Program-made: the position numbers and the translations under genes
Shown: positions 13,026 to 24,330 of the stretch, piece after piece
Position numbering within the stretch: position 1 is the first letter of the stretch
Layout: each line of letters begins with the position of its first letter
Assembly (NCBI RefSeq): GCF_019635465.1
Contig: NZ_JAHBZK010000016.1
Coordinates: 78,500-122,223 of the forward strand
DNA length: 43,724 bases
Direction of reading: 5' to 3'
Source: Hydrogenophaga sp.
GTDB lineage: Bacteria; Pseudomonadota; Gammaproteobacteria; Burkholderiales; Burkholderiaceae_C
The notes under the pieces: generated by a model
Database searches by the model: none
The model's input: the letters and a program-made list of their open reading frames with translations, nothing else
What the model was told of the DNA's origin: nothing

Positions 13026-13709
13026 TCAGCGCCGCTGCACGCCCACCGCGGTGTTGGCCGCGGCTTCCCAGGCCCCGCTGTCGAACCACGCATCATTGGC
13101 CAGCCAGGCCTTGAGCATGGGCAGCGCATCGAAACCCCAGAACACCCGGTCATCCACCACCATGGCCGGCACGCCGAACAGGCCCAGCGCCAGGGCTTCG
13201 TCGGTGTTGGCACGCAGGGCCTGCTTCACCGCCTCGCTGTCGGGTTCGACCCAGGGCCGCTCGCGCTGTGCCATGTGGTCTTGCAACTGCGCCTGCAGCG
13301 CCGACAACCGGTCGGGGTCGGCGGCGTCGGCGCCGCCGTGCCAAACGTGCTGGAACAGCAACTCGGTGACATAGCGACTGGTATCGCCGGGCTGATCGGG
13401 GACGGCGGTGCTCAGGCCCAGGCGCAGCAAAGGCAGCGGGTTGAACGGGTGGGCCGCCGGCAGGTCGAGCCGGATGCCGTTGGCGTGCGCGTGCCACTGC
13501 ACCTGGCGGTAGGTCCAGTCGCGTTTGGCGGGGATCTCGGCCGGGCCCAGCTGCCCGTGCGCCTTGAGCAGGGCAGCAAACAGCACCGGTCGGTAACGCA
13601 CCACCACGCTGTGGCCCATCAGCGCGCCGGGCAAGGCGGCAAACGCCAGGTGCGCGTAGGGCGAGATCGGGTCGTAGAAGAACTGGACTTCGCGGATTTC
13701 GTCGTTCAC
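13026..13709 (-). CDS. DsbA-family 2-hydroxychromene-2-carboxylate isomerase-like protein
   Basis: 227 residues from GTG 13709, overlapping the TGA of the preceding gene (GTGA). The N-terminus VQFFYDPISPYAHLAF carries the serine of the HCCA-isomerase/NahD branch of the thioredoxin fold in place of CxxC, and the C-terminus has the cis-proline region GLFGVPAMVVDDRVFWG. This branch binds glutathione and isomerises aromatic catabolism intermediates. No naphthalene genes are nearby, so the substrate is unknown. It is last in a chain of overlapping genes (ybaK, DUF1289, this). Confidence 0.85.
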   Translation of the reverse strand: MNDEIREVQFFYDPISPYAHLAFAALPGALMGHSVVVRYRPVLFAALLKAHGQLGPAEIPAKRDWTYRQVQWHAHANGIRLDLPAAHPFNPLPLLRLGLSTAVPDQPGDTSRYVTELLFQHVWHGGADAADPDRLSALQAQLQDHMAQRERPWVEPDSEAVKQALRANTDEALALGLFGVPAMVVDDRVFWGFDALPMLKAWLANDAWFDSGAWEAAANTAVGVQRR

Positions 13710-13927
13710 GGCGTCACCTCGCCGGGTGCAATGCGCGCCCACACCGCGCGCTTGTCGGCGTCGTCCATGCGACTCCAGCCACCGATCTCCTGCAAGGTGC
13801 GCAGGCAGCCCACGCACATGCGCTGACTGTCGTCGAGACGGCAGACGTTGATGCAGGGCGAGGGCACCGAGGCGCCGGGTTGGCGGCGACGCGCGGCAGC
13901 GTAGTCGGGTCGTTGCGGCTGGGTCAT
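13706..13927 (-). CDS. DUF1289 small cysteine-rich protein
   Basis: 73 residues. The core SPCINVC...MCVGCLRTLQEIGGW has four cysteines in the CxxxC-CxxC arrangement of DUF1289 (Fe-S or zinc binding presumed, function unknown), followed by a short helix ending AVWARI. It starts at ATG 13927, overlapping the TGA of ybaK by four bases, and its own stop overlaps the GTG of the isomerase gene, so translation of the three is probably coupled. Confidence 0.85.
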   Translation of the reverse strand: MTQPQRPDYAAARRRQPGASVPSPCINVCRLDDSQRMCVGCLRTLQEIGGWSRMDDADKRAVWARIAPGEVTP

Positions 13928-14454
13928 GGGGCAAGCTGCTCCGCAACGACATCGGCCACCGGGGCACCGGTGTAGCGCTCGAGTTCCTGCGGCGTGAGCG
14001 GGAACACCGCGTGCGGATGGCCCGCCGCCGCCCAGACCACCTCGAAGCGGAACAGCTCGCGGTCGATCAGGGTCAGGGGCTCGCTGGCGTGCGCCAGGGG
14101 CGACACACCGCCGATGGAGAACCCGGTCTGCGCCTTGACGAAATCGGCGTCGGCGCGGCCCAGCTTGCCGCCGTCAGCACACACCAGCGCCTGCACCCGC
14201 TTTTCGTCCACCCGCCGGTCGCCCGAGGTGATGACCAGCACCGCGCAGTCCTCGCCCGAGGGGTGCTGCTTGCGCCGGAAGATGATGCTTTTGGCGATCT
14301 GGCCCAGCGCCACGCCGAGCGCGTCGGCCGCCTGCTGCGCGGTGCGCGCGGCATCGTCGAGCATCACCGGGGCCTTGCCATGGCCGAGTGCGGCCAGGCG
14401 ATCGGCCACGCGGCGGATGGCGGGCGTGGCCTGCGCGTCGTCGATGGGCGACAT
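13924..14454 (-). CDS. YbaK/EbsC-family aminoacyl-tRNA deacylase
   Basis: 176 residues from ATG 14454, five bases after the hmgL stop. The YbaK/ProX fold is seen in AQQAADALGVALGQIAKSIIF, a strand VLVITSGDRRVDEKRV, and the FSIGGVSPLAH loop typical of the editing pocket. These freestanding proteins hydrolyse mischarged tRNAs such as Cys-tRNA(Pro). Spacing and overlap make it part of the hmgL transcript. Which mischarged tRNA it acts on cannot be told. Confidence 0.86.
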   Translation of the reverse strand: MSPIDDAQATPAIRRVADRLAALGHGKAPVMLDDAARTAQQAADALGVALGQIAKSIIFRRKQHPSGEDCAVLVITSGDRRVDEKRVQALVCADGGKLGRADADFVKAQTGFSIGGVSPLAHASEPLTLIDRELFRFEVVWAAAGHPHAVFPLTPQELERYTGAPVADVVAEQLAP

Positions 14455-14458
14455 CGCC

Positions 14459-15367
14459 TCAGCCCTGGCGCTTGGCCAGCAGTGCGCGCGCCACACGCGA
14501 TTGCGTGGGGCGCCCGAGTTGCTCGCTGATGTAGGCACCAGCGTCGATCAGGCGGTCGAGATCGATGCCGGTCTCGATGCCCATGCCGTGCAGCAGGTAG
14601 ACCACGTCTTCGGTGGCCACATTGCCGGTGGCGCCTTTGGCGTAGGGGCAGCCCCCCAGGCCGGCCACCGAGGCGTCGAAATGCCACACGCCCATCTCCA
14701 GCGCTGCCAGCGTGTTGCCCACGGCCTGACCATAGGTGTCGTGAAAGTGGCCCGACACCGCGTCCAGGTCGAAGTGCTTGAGCGTGGCCTCGAACGCGGC
14801 CTGCACCTTCTTCGGCGTGCCCACGCCAATGGTGTCGGCCACGCCAACGTGTTCGACGCCGATGCCCTTCATGAGGCCGGCCAGGTAGTCCACGCGCGAG
14901 GGCGCCACCTCGCCTTCGTAAGGGCAGCCGACCACGCAGCTCATGGCGCCGCGCACTGCGATGCCCTTGGCCTTGGCGGCCGCCACCACCGGTGCAAAGC
15001 GCTCGATGCTCTCGGCAATGCTGCAGTTGATGTTCTTCTGGCTGAAAGCTTCGCTGGCGGCGCCGAACACCACGATCTCGTCGGGGCGGTCTTCCAGCGA
15101 GGACTCGAAGCCCTTCATGTTGGGCGTGAGCACCGAGTAGCGAACCCCCGCCTGGCGCTGGATGCCCTGCATGACGGCGTGGTTGTCGGCCATCTGCGGC
15201 ACCCACTTGGGGCTCACGTAGCTGGTGACCTCGATCTCTTTCAGGCCGGCGGCCTGCAGGCGGTGCACGAGTTCGATCTTGACCGCGGCCGGCACCGGCT
15301 GCTTTTCGTTCTGCAGGCCGTCGCGGGGGCCGACGTCGACGATCTGTACGCGTGAGGGGAGCTTCAT
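14459..15367 (-). CDS. hmgL: Hydroxymethylglutaryl-CoA lyase
   Basis: 302 residues. It cleaves HMG-CoA to acetyl-CoA and acetoacetate, the last step of leucine degradation. The DRE-TIM metallolyase signature VGPRDGLQNE lies at residues 12-21, metal histidines in SGHFHDTYGQ, and the catalytic-cysteine loop GLGGCPYAKGATGNVATED near residues 230-250. AAGGA precedes the ATG at 15367. It follows ghrA by 15 bp in the same orientation and shares the minus-strand run with mccA, mccB and the hydratase. Length is normal for the bacterial enzyme. Confidence 0.95.
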   Translation of the reverse strand: MKLPSRVQIVDVGPRDGLQNEKQPVPAAVKIELVHRLQAAGLKEIEVTSYVSPKWVPQMADNHAVMQGIQRQAGVRYSVLTPNMKGFESSLEDRPDEIVVFGAASEAFSQKNINCSIAESIERFAPVVAAAKAKGIAVRGAMSCVVGCPYEGEVAPSRVDYLAGLMKGIGVEHVGVADTIGVGTPKKVQAAFEATLKHFDLDAVSGHFHDTYGQAVGNTLAALEMGVWHFDASVAGLGGCPYAKGATGNVATEDVVYLLHGMGIETGIDLDRLIDAGAYISEQLGRPTQSRVARALLAKRQG

Positions 15368-15382
15368 GGCGGTTCCTTCGAT

Positions 15383-16303
15383 TCAATAGCCGCGCTGGCG
15401 ATCCACTTCGCCGGCGATGGGCTCGCCGCGCTCGACAGCGCGGATCTTGCGCACGATCTGCGCGATGCTCTCTTCGCGCAGTGTGCGCGCCGAGGTGTGC
15501 GGCGTGACCGTGATTTTCGGGTGGTTCCAGAAACCATGCCCGGCGGGCAGGGGTTCGGTGCGAAACACGTCGAGCGTAGCGCCGGCCAGGTGCCCGCTGT
15601 CCAGCAGGACCAGCAGGTCGTCCTCGACCAGGTGCGCGCCGCGCGCCACGTTGATCAGGTAACCCTCGGGGCGCAGCAGGCCCAGGGTGCGCCGGTTCAG
15701 GATGTTCTCGGTCTGTGGCGTGAGCGGCAACAGGTTGACCAGCACGCGGCACTGCGACAGAAAGCCGTCGAGCCGGTCCTCGCCCGAGTGGCACACCACG
15801 CCTTCGATGGCCTTGGCCGTTCGGCTCCAGCCGTGCACCGGGAAGTCGAACACCGTGAGGGCACGCGCCACGCGCTCGCCCAGCACGCCCAGGCCCATCA
15901 CGCCAACCGGAAAGTCGGTGCGCAGGCGCGGCTTGCGGTAGCTCCAGCGTCCAGCCTTGACGTCGGCCTCATAGGCGTCGAATTCGCGGAAATGGCGGAT
16001 CACCGCATGGCAGACGTACTCGGCCATCTGCACCGACATGCCAGCGTCGTCCAGGCGCACGATGCGCGTGCCTGGCGCAATGCGCGCAGCCAGCAAGGCG
16101 TCCACCCCGGCACCGGTGTTGAACACCGCCTTCAGTTGCGTCTGCTCGTCGAAGAAGGCCTGGGGTGGCGACCACACCACCGCGTGGTCGGCCGCGGGCG
16201 CGCCGGGTTGCCAGATGCGCACATCGGCCTCGGGCAGGGCGGCTTGCAGGCCCTGTTGCCAGGGGTCGGGTTTTTGTTGGCTGAGGCAGACGGTGATGTG
16301 CAT
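15383..16303 (-). CDS. ghrA: Glyoxylate/hydroxypyruvate reductase A
   Basis: 306 residues, a D-2-hydroxyacid dehydrogenase reducing glyoxylate or hydroxypyruvate with NAD(P)H. The N-terminal half has the GhrA-type KAVFNTGAGVDALL and RLDDAGMSVQMAEYV; the nucleotide site is VMGLGVLGERVA. The catalytic triad is in NVARGAHL (Arg), a downstream FRTEPLP segment (Glu) and TVTPHTSA (His). It sits between mccA (35 bp) and hmgL (15 bp), probably cotranscribed, although glyoxylate has no direct place in leucine breakdown; another 2-ketoacid substrate is possible. Confidence 0.9.
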   Translation of the reverse strand: MHITVCLSQQKPDPWQQGLQAALPEADVRIWQPGAPAADHAVVWSPPQAFFDEQTQLKAVFNTGAGVDALLAARIAPGTRIVRLDDAGMSVQMAEYVCHAVIRHFREFDAYEADVKAGRWSYRKPRLRTDFPVGVMGLGVLGERVARALTVFDFPVHGWSRTAKAIEGVVCHSGEDRLDGFLSQCRVLVNLLPLTPQTENILNRRTLGLLRPEGYLINVARGAHLVEDDLLVLLDSGHLAGATLDVFRTEPLPAGHGFWNHPKITVTPHTSARTLREESIAQIVRKIRAVERGEPIAGEVDRQRGY

Positions 16304-16338
16304 GGGCCGAGCTTACGCGGGTGCGCGTCGGCGCCCTG

Positions 16339-18344
<2,006 letters not shown>

Positions 18345-18345
<1 letters not shown>

Positions 18346-18965
18346 CAGACTTCCTTCGGGGCAATGGCAAACACGCGGCGCCAGGCCGCGCGCAGAAACT
18401 TGAACAGCAACCAGGTGATGGCCCACATGGCCAGCACCATGAACACCAGCAACACCGCAAACAACAGCGGATGCTGCGTGGCCAGCCACAGCGCGGCCAC
18501 CACCAGGCCGTCTTCGAGCAGGCTGGCGCCGATGTTGGTGAAGGGCTCGGGCGAGGTGTTGATGGCCGCGCGCGTGCTGGTCTTGGCGGCCTGGCTGGTG
18601 GCGGCCAGGGTGCCGCCGAGCAGCGCCGCGATCACCGCCATGGTGGGGCCGTCGGCGCCCAGCGCGCCGGCCGCCAGCGCTGCGCCCGCGGGCACACGGA
18701 TCACGCTGTTGGCCATGTCCCAAAGCGAATCGAGCCAGGGCAGCTTGTCGGCGAAGAACTCGATGAACAGCAACACACCGCTCAGACCCAGCAGGCCCGG
18801 GTGCTGCAACAGCTTCAAGCCGGGTGGCAACTCGATCCAGCCCAGCGTGCCGGCCAGGCCGGTGAGAAACACCGCCAGGTACAGCCGCAAACCGCTGGCC
18901 CAGCCCAGCGCGGCGGCCAGCGCCAGCAGGGCCGGGGTGTCCAGCGATTGCAGTGCGTCGTTCAT
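18345..18965 (-). CDS. DUF4126 integral membrane protein
   Basis: 206 residues with about five hydrophobic segments (for example LALAAALGWASGLRLYLAVF, LLGLSGVLLFIEFFADKLP and LLFAVLLVFMVLAMWAITWL), a glycine/alanine-rich central part and a basic C-terminus; it fits DUF4126, function unknown. It overlaps the hydratase stop by four bases (ATGA) and its stop abuts the mccA ATG, so it is translated within the leucine operon. No transport motif is recognised. It may be a passenger or help the pathway at the membrane; sequence does not decide. Confidence 0.85.
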
Positions 18966-19750
18966 TGCGACAGCCAGTTGGCCGGGCGCTTGTTGAGGAA
19001 CGAGGCCAGGCCTTCGCGACCTTCGTCGCTGGCGCGGATGTCGGCGATGCGGCGCGCGGTTTCGGCGCGCAGCTCGGCGTCGATGGGCTGGCCGCTCACG
19101 TCGCGAACCAGCGCCTTGCAGGCGCGCGTGGCGGCGGGGCCGTTGTTGACCAGGGTGGCGACGATGTCGTCGACCCTGGCGTCCAGCGTGTCGGGTGTGG
19201 CGAGCTCGTGCACCATGCCCAGCGCGTGGGCCTGCACGGCGCTGAAGCGTTCGGCGGTGACCATGTAGCGGCGCGAGGCCTGTGCGCCGAGCGCGCGCAC
19301 CACGTAGGGGCTGATGGTGGCCGGCAACAGACCCAGGCGGGCTTCGGACAGGCAGAAGGTGGCGCCCTCGACCGCGACCAGTACATCGCAGATGGCCGCC
19401 AGGCCCATGCCGCCGGCGTAGCAGTCGCCCTGCACGCGGCCGACGATGGGCACCGGGCATTGGTCCAGCGTCCACAGCATGTCGGCCAGGCGTTGGGCAT
19501 CGGCGCGGTTTTCGTCCCAGCTGTAGCCGGCCATGGCCTTCATCCAGTTGAGGTCGGCGCCGGCACAGAAGGCCTTGCCGTGCGCACCGAGCACCACCAC
19601 GCGCAGGTCCTTGTCCTGTGCCAGTTGCTCGAAGGTGCGCGTGAGTGCGGCAATGACTTCGTCGTTGAAGGCGTTGCGCACGTCGGGGCGGTTGAGCCAC
19701 ACGCGCGCCACGTGCGCGCTGGGGCGGGTCAGTTCAATCACTTCGCTCAT
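18962..19750 (-). CDS. liuC: Enoyl-CoA hydratase/isomerase, probable methylglutaconyl-CoA hydratase
   Basis: 262 residues of the crotonase fold. Oxyanion-hole segments are GAHGKAFCAGADLNWMK and VQGDCYAGGMGLAAICDV, and SEARLGLLPATISPYVV follows. The AGADLNWM pattern with the operon context (mccA, mccB, hmgL) points to hydration of 3-methylglutaconyl-CoA to HMG-CoA. It begins three bases after the acyl-CoA dehydrogenase stop and overlaps the DUF4126 gene by four bases. The symbol is given by pathway position. Confidence 0.88.
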   Translation of the reverse strand: MSEVIELTRPSAHVARVWLNRPDVRNAFNDEVIAALTRTFEQLAQDKDLRVVVLGAHGKAFCAGADLNWMKAMAGYSWDENRADAQRLADMLWTLDQCPVPIVGRVQGDCYAGGMGLAAICDVLVAVEGATFCLSEARLGLLPATISPYVVRALGAQASRRYMVTAERFSAVQAHALGMVHELATPDTLDARVDDIVATLVNNGPAATRACKALVRDVSGQPIDAELRAETARRIADIRASDEGREGLASFLNKRPANWLSQ

Positions 19751-19753
19751 CGT

Positions 19754-20890
19754 TCAGTACCTCTTGGCAACCTCTTCCAGCATCACCTCTGTGGCGCCGC
19801 CGCCGATCGCCAGCACGCGGGCGTCGCGCCAGAGGCGCTCGATCGCCGTCTCGCGAATGAAGCCCATGCCACCGTGGAACTGCTGGCAGGTCTGCACCAC
19901 CTCGTTGACCAGCTCACCGGTCAGCGCCTTGAGCATGGACACCTGCTGCACGATGTCCCTGCCCTGCGTGACCGACCAGGCGCAGTGGTACATGAACTGG
20001 CGCGCCGCGCGCACCTTGGCGTCGAGCATGGACAGGCGCTGGCGGATGGTCTGCTGGTCCCACAGCGGGCCGCCAAAGGCCTGGCGCTGGCGCACGTGAT
20101 CGAGCGTGAGTTCGAGCGCGCGCTGGCAGTGACCGATGGCCATGGCGCCCAGGGCCACGCGCTCGGTCTGGAAGTTCTTCATCACGGCGTAGAAGCCCTT
20201 GCCTTCTTCGCCCAGCAGATTGGCCGCCGGCACGCGCACGTTGTCGAACACCAGTTCCGCGGTGTCGGAGCTGAGCCAGCCGGTCTTCTTGAGCGCGCGC
20301 CCGACGCTGAAACCGGGCGTGCCTTTCTCGACGATGAACATCGACACCTCGCGCTTTCCCGGCCCGGTCTTGGCGGCCACGAAGTAGAGGTCAGCGTGCA
20401 CACCGTTGGTGATGAACATCTTGGTGCCGTTGATCACCCAGTGGTCACCATCGCGCTTCGCGTTCGTGCGGATGCCGGCCACGTCGGAGCCCGCACCGGG
20501 CTCGGTGATCGCCACCGCGCAGATGGCTTCGCCCGCGCACACCCTGGGCAGGTGCTTCGCCTTCTGCGCCGCATTGCCTGCGTGGTGCAGATGGGGACCG
20601 GCCATGTCGGTGTGCACCAGCACGGTGATGACAAAGCCGGCGAAGGTGCTTTGCGACAGGGCCTCGGCAAACACCAGGTTGGTCAGCGCATCGGCGTCGC
20701 CGCCGCCGTGCTCGCTCTCGAAGGCAATGCCCAGCAAGCCGGCCTGCCCCATGCGGCGCAGCACGTCGCGCGGCACGCAGCCGGCCTCTTCCCAGGCCTG
20801 GGCGTGCGGCTCGACCTCGCGCGCGATGAAGCGCGCCACCTGCTCGCGCAGGGTCTGGTGCTCGGGCGTGTCGTAGATCGTGGCTTCCAA
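19754..20890 (-). CDS. Acyl-CoA dehydrogenase with IVD/LCAD-position catalytic base (TTG start)
   Basis: 378 residues, FAD-dependent. The frame opens at TTG 20890, with AGGAGA about nine bases upstream; no better ATG precedes the family N-terminus. Motifs: [13 protein letters not shown] and WVINGTKMFITNG. The segment otherwise holding the MCAD-type glutamate reads LAIGGGATEV without it, while NFQTERVALG supplies E243 at the isovaleryl-CoA/long-chain dehydrogenase position. It therefore uses the alternative catalytic base. It may act on a branched-chain or other acyl-CoA; a separate clear IVD is encoded at 35494-36675, so the substrate here is open. It lies between dinB-like and hydratase genes in the mcc operon. 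Confidence 0.88.
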   Translation of the reverse strand: MEATIYDTPEHQTLREQVARFIAREVEPHAQAWEEAGCVPRDVLRRMGQAGLLGIAFESEHGGGDADALTNLVFAEALSQSTFAGFVITVLVHTDMAGPHLHHAGNAAQKAKHLPRVCAGEAICAVAITEPGAGSDVAGIRTNAKRDGDHWVINGTKMFITNGVHADLYFVAAKTGPGKREVSMFIVEKGTPGFSVGRALKKTGWLSSDTAELVFDNVRVPAANLLGEEGKGFYAVMKNFQTERVALGAMAIGHCQRALELTLDHVRQRQAFGGPLWDQQTIRQRLSMLDAKVRAARQFMYHCAWSVTQGRDIVQQVSMLKALTGELVNEVVQTCQQFHGGMGFIRETAIERLWRDARVLAIGGGATEVMLEEVAKRY

Positions 20891-20952
20891 GGGTTTGTCT
20901 CCTCAGGTAGTCGGGACGTGGTCCGCCGGCTGTGGCCGGTCTTCGGGCGCGC

Positions 20953-21459
20953 TCAGCCCCCCTGGGCTTGCAGGAAATACACAAGGTCCAGCACCGGCGC
21001 GGGTTGCCCCAGCGCAGTCAGTGCGGCGGACACCTGCCCGCGGTGGTGCGTGGCGTGGTTGAACACGTGCGCCAGGGTGGGCGCGAAGGGCAGGCTCACC
21101 GCGTTGCCGCGCATGGTCGTGTAGTCCAGGTGGCCATCGAAGCGTTCAATGGGCCATTCGCTGATCAGTGCCGACCACACCCGCGCACCGTGGATCAAGG
21201 CCTGCGCCAGCTGCAGTCGATCGGCCTCGACCTCGGCATCGAGCGCCACCTGAGGCGACTCACCCAGGGCAAAGCGGCGCTGCCAGAGCATGGACTCGCC
21301 CACCAGCAGGTGGTTGAGGGTGCCGTGCACGCTCTTGAAGAACAGGCCGACGTCGCGCCGGTAGGCCTCGTCGGCCAGCGAGGCGGTGGCGTCCAGCAGA
21401 CGCTGCGTTGCCCACAGGTGGTATTGGGCGAGCGTGAGAAAGTGCGAACGTGCATCCAT
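20953..21459 (-). CDS. DinB-family putative metal-dependent protein
   Basis: 168 residues from ATG 21459. A four-helix DinB fold is indicated by AQYHLWATQRLLDA at the N-terminus, a metal histidine in VHGTLNHLLVGE, and HATHHRGQVSAAL near the C-terminus. Some DinB/YfiT-like proteins are thiol-dependent transferases or hydrolases; the activity here is unknown. The frame continues upstream to 21537, but that extension is translated palindromic repeat, so the later start is right. It sits 62 bp upstream of the acyl-CoA dehydrogenase. Confidence 0.83.
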   Translation of the reverse strand: MDARSHFLTLAQYHLWATQRLLDATASLADEAYRRDVGLFFKSVHGTLNHLLVGESMLWQRRFALGESPQVALDAEVEADRLQLAQALIHGARVWSALISEWPIERFDGHLDYTTMRGNAVSLPFAPTLAHVFNHATHHRGQVSAALTALGQPAPVLDLVYFLQAQGG

Positions 21460-21492
21460 ATGCGGGTCAGGCTTGCGGACACGGTGCTGCGT

Positions 21493-21571
21493 GGCTGCCG
21501 CAGAACCGGCTTTGCCAGGCGGCAGGCTGCGCCCCATTGAGGGAGTGACGCGAAGCGGCGCGGGGGTGGTC
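21493..21571. repeat. Palindromic GC-rich repeat, copy B
   Basis: Starts with CCGGCTTTGCC and continues through CAGGCTGCGCCCC and GACGCGAAGCGGCGCGGGGG, the consensus I associate with Comamonadaceae intergenic repeats. It fills most of the 117 bp between mccB (stop 21577) and the DinB gene (start 21459), where an RNA hairpin could attenuate or process the long transcript. Confidence 0.75.
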
Positions 21572-21576
21572 CATGT

Positions 21577-23184
21577 TCACATGCGGAAGACGCCGAACTT
21601 CGGCTCGGGAATCGGCGCGTTGAGCGTGGCCGACATGGCCAGCGCCAGTACGCGGCGCGTGTCGGCCGGGTCGATCACGCCGTCGTCCCACAGGCGGGCG
21701 CTGGCGTAGTACGCGTGCGACTGGTGGGCGAACTGGTCGAGCAGGGGCTGCTTGAAGTTGGCCTCTTCTTCGGCGCTCCAGCTGCCGCCCTTGGCCTCGA
21801 TGCCGTCGCGCTTGACGGTGGCGAGCACGCTGGCGGCCTGCTCGCCGCCCATGACGCTGATGCGCGCGTTGGGCCACATCCAGAGGAAGCGCGGACTGTA
21901 GGCGCGGCCGCACATGCCGTAGTTGCCCGCGCCGTAGCTGCCGCCGATGATGATGGTGAACTTGGGCACGTTGGCCGTGGCCACGGCGGTGACCATCTTG
22001 GCACCATGGCGCGCGATGCCCTCGCTCTCGTACTTCTTGCCGACCATGAAGCCGGTGATGTTCTGCAGGAACAGCAGCGGCACCTTGCGCTGGCCGCACA
22101 GCTCGATGAAGTGCGCGCCCTTCTGGGCACTCTCGGAGAACAGCACGCCGTTGTTGGCCACGATGCCGATGGGCATGCCCTCGATGTGCGCGAAGCCGCA
22201 GACCAGGGTGCTGCCGAAGCGCGCCTTGAACTCATGAAACTCGGAGTCGTCGACGATGCGGGCGATGATCTCGCGCACGTCGTAGGGCTTGCGCACGTCG
22301 GTGGGAATGACGCCGTAAATCTCTTCTGCAGCGAACCGCGGCGCCCGCGGCTCGCGCAAGGCCTGCCTCACCTCCTTGCGGTGGTTGAGCGTGGCCACCG
22401 CCTGGCGCGCCAGCGCGATGGCGTGGGCATCGTTTTGCGCCAGGTGATCGGCCACGCCCGACAGGCGCGTGTGCACGTCACCGCCGCCCAGCTCTTCGGC
22501 GCTCACGATCTCGCCGATGGCGGCCTTCACGAGTGGCGGGCCGGCCAGGAAGATGGTGCCCTGGTTCTTGACGATGATGGTTTCGTCGCTCATGGCCGGC
22601 ACATAGGCGCCACCGGCCGTGCACGAGCCCATGACCACCGCGATCTGCGCGATGCCCTGCGCGCTCATGTTGGCCTGGTTGTAGAAGATGCGCCCGAAGT
22701 GTTCGCGGTCGGGAAACACATCGTCCTGGTTGGGCAGGTTGGCGCCGCCCGAGTCGACCAGATAAATGCACGGCAGCTCGTTCTGCATCGCCACTTCCTG
22801 GGCGCGCAGGTGCTTCTTCACCGTCATTGGGTAGTAGGTGCCGCCTTTCACCGTGGCGTCGTTGCACACGATCATGCAGTCCACCCCACTGACGCGGCCG
22901 ATGCCGGCAATGACGCCGGCGCACGGCGCGTCGCCGTTGTACATGCCGTGCGCGGCCAGGGGCGCCAGTTCGAGGAAGGGCGTACCCGGGTCGAGCAGCA
23001 TCTGCACCCGCTCGCGCGGCAGCAGCTTGCCGCGCGCCGTGTGCTTGGCGCGCGCGGCCTCGCCGCCGCCCTGGGCGGCCTTGGCCAGTTGCACTTTGAG
23101 GTCCTCGACCTGGGCCCGCATGGCCTCGGCGTTGGCCTGGAAATCGGCCGATCGGGGGTTGAGTTTTGTCTCCAGGATGGACAT
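21577..23184 (-). CDS. mccB: Methylcrotonyl-CoA carboxylase, carboxyltransferase beta subunit
   Basis: 535 residues, the usual MCC beta length. It transfers CO2 from biotin to 3-methylcrotonyl-CoA. Two crotonase-like carboxyltransferase halves are seen: [13 protein letters not shown] and [16 protein letters not shown] in the first, [19 protein letters not shown] and [15 protein letters not shown] in the second. The ATG at 23184 begins [15 protein letters not shown], a typical MccB N-terminus; the frame is open to 23448 but the extra residues are unrelated. It is first in the minus-strand leucine run and divergent from an AraC-type regulator across 108 bp that contains no LiuR-type palindrome. 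Confidence 0.95.
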   Translation of the reverse strand: MSILETKLNPRSADFQANAEAMRAQVEDLKVQLAKAAQGGGEAARAKHTARGKLLPRERVQMLLDPGTPFLELAPLAAHGMYNGDAPCAGVIAGIGRVSGVDCMIVCNDATVKGGTYYPMTVKKHLRAQEVAMQNELPCIYLVDSGGANLPNQDDVFPDREHFGRIFYNQANMSAQGIAQIAVVMGSCTAGGAYVPAMSDETIIVKNQGTIFLAGPPLVKAAIGEIVSAEELGGGDVHTRLSGVADHLAQNDAHAIALARQAVATLNHRKEVRQALREPRAPRFAAEEIYGVIPTDVRKPYDVREIIARIVDDSEFHEFKARFGSTLVCGFAHIEGMPIGIVANNGVLFSESAQKGAHFIELCGQRKVPLLFLQNITGFMVGKKYESEGIARHGAKMVTAVATANVPKFTIIIGGSYGAGNYGMCGRAYSPRFLWMWPNARISVMGGEQAASVLATVKRDGIEAKGGSWSAEEEANFKQPLLDQFAHQSHAYYASARLWDDGVIDPADTRRVLALAMSATLNAPIPEPKFGVFRM

Positions 23185-23292
23185 GGCGCGGCCTGCGGCT
23201 GGTGAGCGGAAAAGCGCCGAGGGTACACCCGGCCCGGGTCGGCATGCTCGCCATGGCGGTTGCAAATTGCGCCAGCGTGGCACACTGCCGCC

Positions 23293-24315
23293 ATGCGCGA
23301 CGACGACAGCGACCTTCTGGCCGGCCCCGCCCTCACCCCGGTCGCTCTGGTGAGAGGCATGGCGGCAGCCTATCGGGCCCGCGGCATGGACCCGTCCCAG
23401 GCACTGGCGCAGGCACAAATTCCGCCATCGCTTTTGCGCCACCCGCAAGGGCGCATCACCGCCGCGCAGATGGAAGCCGTGTCCTACGCCGCCATGCGCG
23501 AGCTCGACGACGAGGCGCTGGGTTGTTTCGACCGCCCGCTGCCCTGGGGCAGCTACGGCCTGCTGGCGCGCGCCTCGCTATCGGCGCCGACCCTGGGCGT
23601 GGCGCTCAAACGCTGGTGCCGCCACCACGGCCTGCTGACCCGGGCCATCGCGCTGACGGTGCAAGTGGCGGACGATCGCGCCGAGATCGCGCTGCGCTTG
23701 CACCAGGACCCGGGTGAGTTGATCGAGCTCAGCGTGGTCTCGGTACTGCGCAACATCCACGGCCTGGCGGCCTGGTTCGTGGATTCGCGCCTGCCCTTGA
23801 TCGACGTGCGATTCCCGTACCCGGCGCCTGTGCATGTGGCGGCCTACCCAGTGTTGTTCGACGCGCCGGCAACCTTCGGCGCCGACGACGCCGCCATCGC
23901 CTTTGACGCGCGCTACCTCGAGCTGCCCATGCGCCGCGACGAGAGTGCCATGCACCAGTTGCTGCAGCGCGCACTGCCCCTGACGGTGCGCTCCTACCGC
24001 CGCGACCGCCTGCTGGTGCAGCGGGTGCGCCAACTGCTGGCCAGCGAGCCGCTGGCCACGCACAACGCCAACGACCTGGCCGCGTTGCTCAACACCTCGG
24101 CGCGCACCCTGCACCGACAACTCAAGGAAGAAGGTGCCAACCTGCAGGCACTCAAGGACGAGGTGCGACGCGAGCGCGCCAGCCAGTTGCTGCTGCGCAC
24201 CGACCGCCCGTTGAAGCAGGTAGCTGAGGCCGCCGGGTTCCGAAACGAAAAAAGCTTCATCCGCGCCTTTCGCGGCTGGACGGGGCGCTCGCCCGGCGAG
24301 TTCAGGTCGGGCTGA
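23293..24315 (+). CDS. AraC-family transcriptional regulator
   Basis: 340 residues from ATG 23293. An N-terminal arabinose-binding-like domain (about 15-215; PF12625 type) precedes a C-terminal AraC helix-turn-helix pair: [20 protein letters not shown], then [20 protein letters not shown] and [10 protein letters not shown]. This type resembles OruR/ArgR-like and fatty-acid-responsive regulators. It is divergent from mccB with 108 bp between starts, so it is the obvious candidate to control the mcc operon, by inference only. A TTG at 23260 could extend it by 11 residues. Confidence 0.88.
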   Translation: MRDDDSDLLAGPALTPVALVRGMAAAYRARGMDPSQALAQAQIPPSLLRHPQGRITAAQMEAVSYAAMRELDDEALGCFDRPLPWGSYGLLARASLSAPTLGVALKRWCRHHGLLTRAIALTVQVADDRAEIALRLHQDPGELIELSVVSVLRNIHGLAAWFVDSRLPLIDVRFPYPAPVHVAAYPVLFDAPATFGADDAAIAFDARYLELPMRRDESAMHQLLQRALPLTVRSYRRDRLLVQRVRQLLASEPLATHNANDLAALLNTSARTLHRQLKEEGANLQALKDEVRRERASQLLLRTDRPLKQVAEAAGFRNEKSFIRAFRGWTGRSPGEFRSG

Positions 24316-24330
24316 GCCCGCGGCGCGGCC

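Noticed and set aside
21460-21537. N-terminal extension of the DinB-family protein
   Set aside because: The extra residues are translated palindromic repeat; family homology starts at the ATG at 21459.
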